Below are positions 1-5,796 of a DNA stretch of 7,158 bases, one piece after another (within the stretch, counting starts at the first letter, position 1; each line of letters opens with the position of its first letter). Source of the DNA: CAYMOV01 sp964392085 (lineage in GTDB: Bacteria > Oederibacteriota > Muellerivitia > Muellerivitales > Muellerivitaceae); assembly GCA_964392085.1 (NCBI GenBank), contig CAYMOV010000119.1, positions 1 through 7,158 on the forward strand, in the 5' to 3' direction. Made by a program: the position numbers and the translations under genes. A model generated the notes under the pieces. That model was not told where the DNA came from, ran no database searches, and saw only the letters and a program-made list of their open reading frames with translations.

Positions 1-2
1 CC

Positions 3-596
3 TTGGGCCGGGAAATCGCCGCGTCGCCCGAGGCGGCCCTCCGGTTCGCCGAGGAAGCCCGCTTGTCCTTCGAGGCCACGGGCCTTCCGGCCCCGCGCCT
101 ACCCCGGGAACCCTGGGCGCCGGGCCCCGCCTTCATGGTGGCGGTCCTTGCCGGAGTCCTGGGCGTGATGGTGGTCGGGGGCGTTTGGCTGGTCCACCAG
201 GCCCAGAAGCCGGACCCCACGGCATTGTCCGTCCCGGTCGAATCCACCGCCTCCAGCCTACCTTCCCTGGAGCCGGAGTCCCCCGCCCAGGCCCAAGCCG
301 GTTCCAAGGTTTCCGCTTTCATCACTCCCCTTCCGGCGTCTCCCGGCGCGAGGTACGAGGGGCTCGACGTGTTGGTCCAAAGGCCCTCGCCGGGCTTAGT
401 CACGGTCAGGGTCTTGGACGACCAGGGCCGAGAGGTGCGCGCGCTTTACGCGGGGATCCTCCAGTCGGGTGTCTGGCGCTTCACCTGGGATGGAAAGGTG
501 AAGGCGGGTTTGCCGGCGCCCCCGGGAAGTTACCGGGTGGAAGTGCAGTCGGGTTCGGACCGCCATTCCCGCGAGGTCAAGCTCGGGGGGAATTGA
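3..596 (+). CDS. Putative membrane anti-sigma factor with periplasmic FlgD-like Ig module (5' partial)
   Basis: This is probably a single-pass inner-membrane regulator that binds an ECF sigma factor. The visible 197 residues hold a short cytoplasmic piece (1-42), a membrane helix (about 43-64, Ala/Val/Leu/Gly-rich), a Pro/Ser/Ala-rich spacer (65-115) and a C-terminal module (117-197). That module has the FlgD Ig-like pattern: PGLVTVRVLDDQGREV, then FTWDG, then PPGSYRVEVQSG. The protein is a paralog of the one encoded at 6372-6992, with about half the residues identical across the last 80. Alignment with that paralog places the true start about 20 codons upstream of the window, so the TTG at position 3 is probably internal. 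No zinc-binding anti-sigma motif is visible. By analogy a sigma factor gene should lie immediately upstream. The anti-sigma role is inferred from the paralog's position; the domain order is seen directly. Confidence 0.75.
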   Translation: MGREIAASPEAALRFAEEARLSFEATGLPAPRLPREPWAPGPAFMVAVLAGVLGVMVVGGVWLVHQAQKPDPTALSVPVESTASSLPSLEPESPAQAQAGSKVSAFITPLPASPGARYEGLDVLVQRPSPGLVTVRVLDDQGREVRALYAGILQSGVWRFTWDGKVKAGLPAPPGSYRVEVQSGSDRHSREVKLGGN

Positions 597-610
597 TCCA
601 CCGCGAAAAC

Positions 611-645
611 AAAAAGGGCGCCCCTGTTTGGGGGCGCCTTTTTTT
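611..645. terminator. Bidirectional intrinsic terminator between convergent genes
   Basis: A perfect 8-bp GC stem pairs 617-624 with 631-638 around a 6-nt loop. An A-run (611-615) lies before it and a T-run (639-645) after it. The element works as a Rho-independent terminator in either direction. It sits 15 bp after the stop of the membrane regulator gene on the + strand and about 16 bp after the stop of the small lipoprotein gene on the - strand. Confidence 0.9.
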
Positions 646-660
646 ATTTCCGGATTCAAA

Positions 661-927
661 TTAAGGCGTGGCGGTGGGAGTGGCCGAGGGTGTGGGGGTT
701 GGGTTCGCGCAGGCGCAGGTCGGCGTGGGTGAAGCCGACGGGGTGTTCGTGCGGGTGGGGCTGGGAGTCTGGGTTTGGGTGGGTGTGATCGCTGCCGCGG
801 TGGGCGTGTCGGTGGCGGGGAGGGACGGGGATTCGGGCGCCGAATTGAACTTGTTCCCACAACCGCCGGTCCCGAGCCAGAGGCCGAGGGCGGCGAAGAG
901 GATAAGGGTTCCTAAGATTCGTCTCAT
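661..927 (-). CDS. Small Thr/Pro-rich lipoprotein, 88 aa, no globular domain
   Basis: A predicted secreted lipoprotein of unknown function. It starts with MRR, a hydrophobic stretch (residues 4-20) and a loose lipobox ending in GGC (Cys23). From residue 31 to the end it is almost entirely Thr, Pro, Ser and Ala, with one CAC cluster (Cys71, Cys73). No folded domain follows. The N-terminus resembles that of the 245-aa lipoprotein upstream (MRR start, GGC lipobox). The frame ends naturally in TAA just before a strong terminator, so it does not look cut off by a sequencing gap. A sigma-54-type promoter lies 43 bp upstream of the ATG; the Shine-Dalgarno is weak. Supporting that it is real are the signal peptide, promoter and terminator. 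Against it, low-complexity GC-rich DNA easily yields open frames. Confidence 0.7.
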   Translation of the reverse strand: MRRILGTLILFAALGLWLGTGGCGNKFNSAPESPSLPATDTPTAAAITPTQTQTPSPTRTNTPSASPTPTCACANPTPTPSATPTATP

Positions 928-969
928 GGCGCCTGGATCCGGACGGTTTTTCAGCTTCGCGGTGATAAA

Positions 970-985
970 TGCAAAGTCTGTGCCA
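970..985 (-). promoter_or_regulatory. Sigma-54 (-24/-12) promoter
   Basis: Read on the minus strand the site is TGGCACAGACTTTGCA. This matches the sigma-54 consensus TGGCAC-N5-TTGCW at every conserved position, with the diagnostic GG and GC separated by 10 bp. Transcription would begin near 958-960, giving a leader of about 33 nt before the ATG at 927. The rest of the 264-bp gene-free stretch (928-1191) is locally AT-richer around 1115-1160 and should hold the enhancer-binding site that a sigma-54 promoter needs. I could not identify such a site. Confidence 0.7.
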
Positions 986-1191
986 CGAGCTTGTCAGGCT
1001 TGATTGGGATAAATGCCTGTAAATGGGTTGTTTTATGTTTGGGCGCCGAGGAAGTGAACCACAGGATCTGGTAGGCGAAGGACTGGGGGGCCGATCACGT
1101 CAGAAAGACGCCAAATCCTAATTGAAAATAGACAATACCTAAATAGTCGGGGAGAGGTATATCCGTGACCGGAATTCAGCTGGATGGAAGG

Positions 1192-2084
1192 TTACCGGAT
1201 GATGTTTTTGATGAGTTCTGTCGAGATTGAAAAGACGGAACCGGGAGCCGCTCCCGGGAAATCTTGGGTGGAATTGTTGACGAACAACCGGAATTCATAG
1301 GTTCCAGGATGTGGATAGGCGGTGGCTGGTATGGTCGCGGGTGAGGCGAGGTCGGAGGTTAGNNNNNNNNNNNNNNNNNNNNNNNNNNNNNNNNNNNNNN
1401 NNNNNNNNNNNNNNNNNNNNNNNNNNNNNNNNNNNNNNNNNNNNNNNNNNNNNNNNNNNNNNGATGTGGATAGGCGGTGGCTGGTATGGTCGCGGGTGAG
1501 GCGAGGTCGGAGGTTAGTTTCAACGAGTCGTAGGTGAATGGAACGGTGATGTTTGAGTCCAGAACGTAGATAAAGTCGTAGTTGCCTTCGTAGGCCCATG
1601 AGGCGGAAGACCCGTCCGGGGCGATGGCCAATCCCCCGGGGGCGGTAACGGTTGCCGCGGCCGATCCGACGGACGTTTGGACGGTAAGGGTATAGGCCCA
1701 GCCGGGCTGGTAGGTGATGCTTCCAGCCGGGTTAAAGTAATGGGCCAAAAAATCGGTTGAACTGGGTGGGCTTGAAACCAACCCGATCGGGCCGCCCGGG
1801 GTGTTGAGCGTCACGGCGGCGGTTGTTTCCGGCGCTCCGTTGATTGAAAGGATAAGATCGACGTGCGAATCAGAGATGCCGGCACCACAGAAGAGTCCAG
1901 GCGGCGGGGTGAAACTGGCGTTGGGGGTGGGGGTGATGAACGGGGTCCAAGTCAAGGTCGCAGTCGGGGTATCCCCGCCGAGGGCCATGGCCGTCGGTGT
2001 GGTGGAGACGCCCTTGGAACACCCGCCGACCACTACGAAAAGGACCGCCAGGAAGGTCCCGCAAATCGAAAGAGTCCGACGCAT
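1192..2084 (-). CDS. Secreted beta-rich lipoprotein, 245 aa after gap repair
   Basis: A predicted lipoprotein of unknown function. The signal peptide (1-21) ends in the lipobox VVVGGC (Cys22). A Thr/Pro linker follows (about 28-63), then a beta-strand-rich domain (about 65-245) that opens just after Cys66. The 100-N block at 1363-1462 breaks the frame in the raw sequence. Deleting the Ns and one of the two identical 55-bp flanks gives one uninterrupted frame, ending TELIKNIIR. The start at 2084 is chosen because it directly precedes the signal peptide; a longer in-frame extension to 2189 would place a hydrophilic leader in front and overlap the upstream gene. It lies 55 bp downstream of the 535-aa lipoprotein gene and is probably cotranscribed with it. 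I recognise no family for the C-terminal domain. Confidence 0.85.
1308..1517. other. Assembly gap (1363-1462, 100 N) with identical 55-bp flanks
   Basis: The 55 bases at 1308-1362 recur exactly at 1463-1517 on either side of 100 Ns. This is the signature of two contigs that overlap by one k-mer (k=55) but were joined by a fixed-length N spacer. It is not a biological repeat: collapsing the two copies restores the lipoprotein reading frame. Confidence 0.93.
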
Positions 2085-2139
2085 GGATCCGCCCCGCCCG
2101 ATTAAGATTGAAGCGATTCCTTGATCGACCGCTATCGGC

Positions 2140-3747
2140 TTAGAAGAACGACCACTCGTCCGTCGCGTAATCAACGGTGGAGTCCCCAAAGGTACCGTTG
2201 CGGCCGAATTCGATTTCCAAACGGTTGAAATCAGTCGTCATGGAAGTGGGCATGGACATCGGCAGAGAGGGAACCTCAAAACCCTGACGCTGTAAGCTGG
2301 TAAAAACATAGGACTTCAGAACCCATCCCCCCGTGGACCCGGCCGCGAAATTTGCGCCATAGTGGTCGTAGCAGGAGGTACAGGTCCCGTTACCGCCTTC
2401 TGCCACCGGAAGGGTCCAGGCGGTAGCGATATTGAACCTGCGGTGAGGGCAGGTGTCGGAGGTGCTCACGTTGTAATAGAACTGGATGCCCGTGTAGGAG
2501 GAGGCGTCGTAGCTTGTGCCGCCGTGGAGAAAACCTTTCAGCAAAAAGGCGGGATAAGTCCCGTCGGCCGCGTCGTGGATCGGCCCGAAGGCATGCATGT
2601 ACCCGGCGGTCCCCAGGGCGCCCGCCCAGTTAGTGAAGATGAAGGGGCTGTTGACGGTGTTGCCGGCCCAACTTTCCAGGGTCCAGGTCCCCAACCCACC
2701 CGAGTTCAAGAGGTATGGGTTCATGGAAGTGTCGCCATCCTCGAAATTATCGATCAGGTGGTCGGGCGGCGGCGGAGTGGGCGCGGCCGTAGGGAATGAG
2801 AATGCGCAAGTGGGCGTGGGACCGGCCGAGCAGGCGCCGACCCAGACGCCCAACGAACCCGTGTAGGTAGTTGCGCCCCCGGGAACATAAACCGGAGCGG
2901 GTAATCCGGATTGGAAACTGTATCCGGTGCCTGGGTTATTGACCCCGAATTCGTTGTCGGGCCCATACATGGCGACCCAATAAGTCGCGCCCGCCGTAAG
3001 GGTTGGTCCCGATAAGAAGGTGGATTGCCACCAAGCGCAACTGAAGGTGACAGGTCCCGAAAGGAAGATCTGATTGTTCGGCTGCCCTGCGAGGTCGCTA
3101 TAGATCCCAAATTCGATCACCCGAGGCCCATGGGTATCCACCCAAAGTTGGTTGATCGTCCCAGAACCCGCCGCGACGAATTGTTGGTAAAAGGTTCCAG
3201 CGGCCGCCGAAGGGAGCGAATAGCCGTTGGTGGTCGTGTTCCCCAGGAGAGAGAAACCACAAGAGATTCCCGGGGTGGGTGTCGCGCTTCCCGTGGGGGT
3301 GAAGGTGGCGGTGACCACCGTGGTCCAAGTGGAAGTGGGCGAAGCGGGGGTTGGGGTAGAAGTGACGAGGCTGGTGCTGGTCTTGGTCGGCGAAGAGGTC
3401 GCGGTGCCGGTCCAGGTGGCTGTGGCCGATCCGTTGGTGGGGGTGCTGGTCGGTTGGAGCGGCGTTAAGGTATTCGTGGCCAATGGGGTGGGGGTATCGG
3501 TCCAGGTGGTTGTGATCATCCGGGTGGGGGTCGGGGTCTGCGTCGAAGTCTGGGTTGAAGTCGCCGAGCCGGTCGGGAGGACGGTGGGGCTCAGGGTGCC
3601 GGTGAACGTGGAAGTGGCGGTGCTTCCCGCCGGGTCGGGGCAGGTGGCGCAGGGGCCCTGGGAGATCCGAGACTTGCACCCGACAAATGAACAGACCGCC
3701 AACAGGAGGAGTATGGTTCCAGTCATATGACCCGTCATAGTCTTCAT
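2140..3747 (-). CDS. Large two-domain surface lipoprotein with Thr/Pro linker and CBM11-like C-terminal region
   Basis: A predicted 535-aa lipoprotein exposed outside the inner membrane. The signal peptide has a hydrophobic core at 11-22 and Cys24 as the lipid anchor. A Thr/Pro/Ser linker spans about 40-160. Domain 1 (about 161-307) has alternating beta strands with GIYSDLAGQPNN and ATYWVAMYG. This resembles the jelly-roll modules often annotated in surface proteins as choice-of-anchor domains. A short Pro-rich hinge (308-329) leads to domain 2 (330-535), which begins LIDNFEDGDTSMNP and ends VDYATDEWSFF. That opening is like carbohydrate-binding module family 11 and related galactose-binding-like folds. 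Nine Cys besides the anchor could form disulfides. No catalytic motif is seen, so a sugar-binding or adhesive role is inferred only. It is the first gene of the minus-strand lipoprotein set. Confidence 0.85.
   Translation of the reverse strand: MKTMTGHMTGTILLLLAVCSFVGCKSRISQGPCATCPDPAGSTATSTFTGTLSPTVLPTGSATSTQTSTQTPTPTRMITTTWTDTPTPLATNTLTPLQPTSTPTNGSATATWTGTATSSPTKTSTSLVTSTPTPASPTSTWTTVVTATFTPTGSATPTPGISCGFSLLGNTTTNGYSLPSAAAGTFYQQFVAAGSGTINQLWVDTHGPRVIEFGIYSDLAGQPNNQIFLSGPVTFSCAWWQSTFLSGPTLTAGATYWVAMYGPDNEFGVNNPGTGYSFQSGLPAPVYVPGGATTYTGSLGVWVGACSAGPTPTCAFSFPTAAPTPPPPDHLIDNFEDGDTSMNPYLLNSGGLGTWTLESWAGNTVNSPFIFTNWAGALGTAGYMHAFGPIHDAADGTYPAFLLKGFLHGGTSYDASSYTGIQFYYNVSTSDTCPHRRFNIATAWTLPVAEGGNGTCTSCYDHYGANFAAGSTGGWVLKSYVFTSLQRQGFEVPSLPMSMPTSMTTDFNRLEIEFGRNGTFGDSTVDYATDEWSFF
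3268..3630 (-). repeat. Low-complexity Thr/Pro/Ser linker-coding tract in the 535-aa lipoprotein
   Basis: This encodes residues about 40-160, largely Thr, Pro, Ser and Ala with units such as TPTPT, TSTPT and TWTGT. On the + strand it reads as irregular GTSGGS-like DNA. The units are degenerate rather than an exact tandem array. The tract probably forms an extended, possibly glycosylated spacer that lifts the folded domains off the membrane. Confidence 0.75.
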
Positions 3748-3753
3748 GGAATA

Positions 3754-3758
3754 CCTCT
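3754..3758 (-). promoter_or_regulatory. Shine-Dalgarno fixing the start of the 535-aa lipoprotein
   Basis: On the minus strand AGAGG lies 6 nt before the ATG at 3747. This favours the first of three closely spaced in-frame ATGs (residues 1, 4 and 8). Confidence 0.7.
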
Positions 3759-3809
3759 GGGGTAGGTTACCTTCTTCTTTCCCAATCGTACAGTTGGTCG
3801 ATGTCCCCC

Positions 3810-3889
3810 TTTATTCCAGTGAATCCCCGGGATCGGGAATGGGGATACGGGCGAGAGGGATAGTTTCAACCGGCCACTTTTTATTCCAG
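3810..3889. promoter_or_regulatory. Divergent promoter region with paired TTTATTCCAG motif 70 bp apart
   Basis: The 239-bp gap (3748-3986) between the divergent lipoprotein and FlgD-like genes must carry both promoters. The 10-mer TTTATTCCAG occurs at 3810-3819 and 3880-3889 in the same orientation, with similarity continuing for a few bases downstream (wGAA). Read toward the lipoprotein gene it is CTGGAATAAA, loosely like the GGAA core of ECF -35 elements. No convincing -10 partner was found, so the regulatory role is only suggested. A lone -10-like TAGAAT at 3953-3958 faces the + strand gene but lacks a well-spaced -35. Confidence 0.35.
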
Positions 3890-3974
3890 AGAAAAGTCCA
3901 TGAAAAATACGGGCATTGGCGGGTTTTGGAGTCTCCTTTCACGGCACGACGGTAGAATGATGACATGATGAATG

Positions 3975-3982
3975 AAGGGTGA
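3975..3982 (+). promoter_or_regulatory. Shine-Dalgarno selecting the ATG at 3987
   Basis: AAGGGTGA lies a few bases before ATG 3987. It overlaps codons of the alternative upstream ATG (3972), which has no comparable site. This supports starting at MKHRW, directly in front of the signal peptide. Confidence 0.65.
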
Positions 3983-3986
3983 TCCG

Positions 3987-4352
3987 ATGAAACACCGATG
4001 GTCTCTGTGGTTGGCCCTCTTTTTCCTTCTCCACTTCTCGGCGGTCCCAGGCCGCGCGGCTTTGGACCCACCGGCCCCCGGGTCCTCCTACGCCTATCCC
4101 AACCCGGTGAGGGGTTGTTGCGTCGATGTTGTCTACCGGATGGACGAACCCGGCACGGCGGAAATCCGCGTGTACCACGAGGGCGGTGACCTCGTGGCCC
4201 AGTCCTCCGAATGGAAGCCGGTTGGAACCCAGGAAACCCGGGTCGGTTGCCGCCAGGCGCCGGGGCTTTACCTCTACCGGGTGACGCTTCACTACGATTC
4301 GGGCCGGACCGCGATCCTTCCGACCGGACATTTCACTGTCGCGACCCGATAA
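3987..4352 (+). CDS. Small secreted protein with a single FlgD-like Ig module, 121 aa
   Basis: A predicted exported protein of unknown role. MKHR followed by a hydrophobic stretch (5-20) and a probable cleavage near GRAA (22-25) forms a Sec signal peptide. The mature part (about 33-119) is one Ig-like module in the style of the FlgD C-terminal domain. It shows YAYPNPVRG, then EPGTAEIRVYHEGGDLV, then APGLYLYRVTL, and a final GHFTV strand. In many FCB-type bacteria such modules sit at the C-terminus of large exported proteins; here the module stands alone. Cys44-Cys45 are adjacent, with Cys88 as a possible partner. The gene ends 29 bp before the barrel gene, so the two are probably an operon. 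The lone module also resembles the periplasmic ends of the two membrane regulators in this window. Confidence 0.82.
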   Translation: MKHRWSLWLALFFLLHFSAVPGRAALDPPAPGSSYAYPNPVRGCCVDVVYRMDEPGTAEIRVYHEGGDLVAQSSEWKPVGTQETRVGCRQAPGLYLYRVTLHYDSGRTAILPTGHFTVATR

Positions 4353-4381
4353 CCCGGGTAAAAATTTAATAAAAGACCCCC

Positions 4382-5748
4382 ATGACCTTTCCCGCAAAGA
4401 CATTCAAGATCGTGTTTCCGCTCCTGCTATGGATCGCGGCGGTCCCCTCCCTGGAGGCGGCCGACCCCGGCCAATACTTCAACCCCTTGGCGGGCATCGG
4501 GTTGGGCGCGAGGGAGGCCGCGCNNNNNNNNNNNNNNNNNNNNNNNNNNNNNNNNNNNNNNNNNNNNNNNNNNNNNNNNNNNNNNNNNNNNNNNNNNNNN
4601 NNNNNNNNNNNNNNNNNNNNNNNGGCCAATACTTCAACCCCTTGGCGGGCATCGGGTTGGGCGCGAGGGAGGCCGCGCTCGGCGGCGCCTTCGTGGCGGT
4701 GCCCGGCGGGCTCGATTCCCTCTCCTCCAATATCGCGGGCCTCGCCGTCGTGGGGCGCCCCCAGGGCGCCTGGCACCACCTGTCCTGGATCGGCGGCGTC
4801 ACGAGGGAAACGGCCGAGTTCGCCGTTCCCTCGGCCCATTGGGGCGTCATGGTGGGTTCGTACCAATATGATTTTTACCCGGAGCAGGAACAGCGGGACG
4901 CCACGAGCGCGGTGGTAGGCGAATTCCGGCCGCGCCGCGATGAGCTGACGTTCGGGTGGGCCCGCACCTTCGGGGGGCACCTCATGGCCGGGATCGCCCT
5001 GAGCCAGCAGCGGCTCACCCTGGCGGGGGACGATTTCTCGAGTTTTTCCGCGGACGCCGGGGTCCTTTGGGGGTTCCTCCGGTATTGGCGCCTGGGCGCC
5101 TCGGTGGACAACGCGGCCACCTACGTGGGGAGCGCGGCCAGCGCGTCCTTCTATCGGTTCGGTTTGGCCTGGGAACCGAAGGGAAAAAGTCCCTTGAGCC
5201 TGGCCAGCCTCGAATACACCTTCCAACCCTACGGGATCAGCCGGGTCCGGGCGGGCGTGGAGCGGGCCCTGGCGCCGTCCCTTTTCCTCCGGGTGGGCTA
5301 CCAACTCCCGATCCAGGACGACCGGATCGCGGGCTTCCAGGACTTGACCGCGGGGTTCGGGTGGGATCGGGCCAATTGGAGGCTCGACTACGCGTACCAG
5401 GCCCAGGGCGAGTTCGGGTCCTCGCACCGCGTGAGTTTCCGGGTGGCCCTGGCGGCCCCCGCCCCGATCCCGACCGCCACGCCCACCCCAACGGCCACCG
5501 CCACCTTGACCGCCACAACGACCCCCACCCCGACCCCGTCACCCTCCCCCACTCCGACCGCCACGTCATCCGGTGCCGCTTCCGTTACGCCGGACAGGCC
5601 CGCGCAAACCCCGGTGGCCGTCCCCAAGGACCGGTTGAAGCTATACTTCGATTTCCAGGATGAAAGCCCTTCCCCGACGCCCGGCTTGAAAAAGGCCCCG
5701 GCTCCCAAAGGATCCCCGCGGAAGGAAATGACGCCGTCGGTGAAATAA
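4382..5748 (+). CDS. PorV/PorQ-like outer-membrane beta-barrel with Thr/Pro linker and basic tail, 403 aa after gap repair
   Basis: A predicted outer-membrane barrel related to PorV/PorQ (UPF0164-like), a family that includes shuttle or accessory proteins of type IX secretion. The signal peptide is 1-26 (cut near SLEA). The family's N-terminal signature follows: GLGAREAALGGAFVAVPGG with SSNIAGLA. Alternating strands run to about 306, ending with the typical GFGWDRANWRLDYAYQAQG and SSHRVSFRVAL. A Thr/Pro linker (307-345) and a basic Pro/Lys-rich tail (346-403) are added after the barrel, which is unusual for the family. The 100-N block at 4524-4623 splits the raw frame; collapsing the duplicated 55-bp flanks restores it. 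An in-frame stop just upstream makes ATG 4382 the first possible ATG; no good Shine-Dalgarno is visible, so coupling to the upstream gene is possible. No other type IX components are in the window. Confidence 0.83.
4469..4678. other. Assembly gap (4524-4623, 100 N) with identical 55-bp flanks
   Basis: The 55 bases at 4469-4523 recur exactly at 4624-4678. The duplicate length and the N count are the same as at the first gap, which identifies a k-mer overlap left unmerged during scaffolding. Collapsing the copies joins GLGAREAA to LGGAFVAVPGG and restores the barrel signature. Confidence 0.93.
5455..5571 (+). repeat. Thr/Pro linker-coding tract in the barrel gene
   Basis: This encodes residues about 307-345, a run of TPT, TAT and SPSPTP units. 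The composition is the same as in the linkers of the three lipoproteins on the other strand. Here it connects the end of the barrel to a basic tail rather than a lipid anchor to a domain. Confidence 0.75.
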
Positions 5749-5796
5749 AACCGCCCCCGGACCAACTAACCTTAAGAGGGAAGATAAGACCCACCC

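Noticed and set aside
1308..1517. True direct repeat or mobile-element target duplication around the N block
   Set aside because: The duplicate length (55) and N count (100) are identical at an unrelated second site, and collapsing the copies restores the reading frame. This is an assembly artefact.
3268..3630. Possible CRISPR or exact tandem repeat array
   Set aside because: The units are irregular and protein-coding, with no constant repeat or spacer length. They encode a low-complexity linker.
3227..3730. Val/Gly-rich open frame on the + strand across the Thr/Pro linker DNA
   Set aside because: It is the antisense of the degenerate Thr/Pro tract. The composition is an artefact, and no ribosome site or domain is present.
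3823..3846. Inverted repeat ATCCCC-N12-GGGGAT as an operator
   Set aside because: Only 6-bp arms in GC-rich DNA, with flanking bases that do not extend the symmetry. This is expected by chance.
3746..3955. Small + strand open frame of 69 codons in the divergent intergenic region
   Set aside because: No ribosome site, no recognisable composition or domain, and it overlaps the start of the lipoprotein gene and the probable promoters.
3811..4071. 86-codon minus-strand open frame overlapping the FlgD-like gene start
   Set aside because: It runs antisense to a signal-peptide-coding gene and through the promoter region, with no Shine-Dalgarno or conserved pattern.
4366..5427. Long open frame on the minus strand opposite the barrel gene
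   Set aside because: It spans the N block, lacks a signal peptide or recognisable domain, and is rich in Pro/Gly/Arg as expected of antisense frames in GC-rich DNA. The + strand frame has a clear PorV-like signature.
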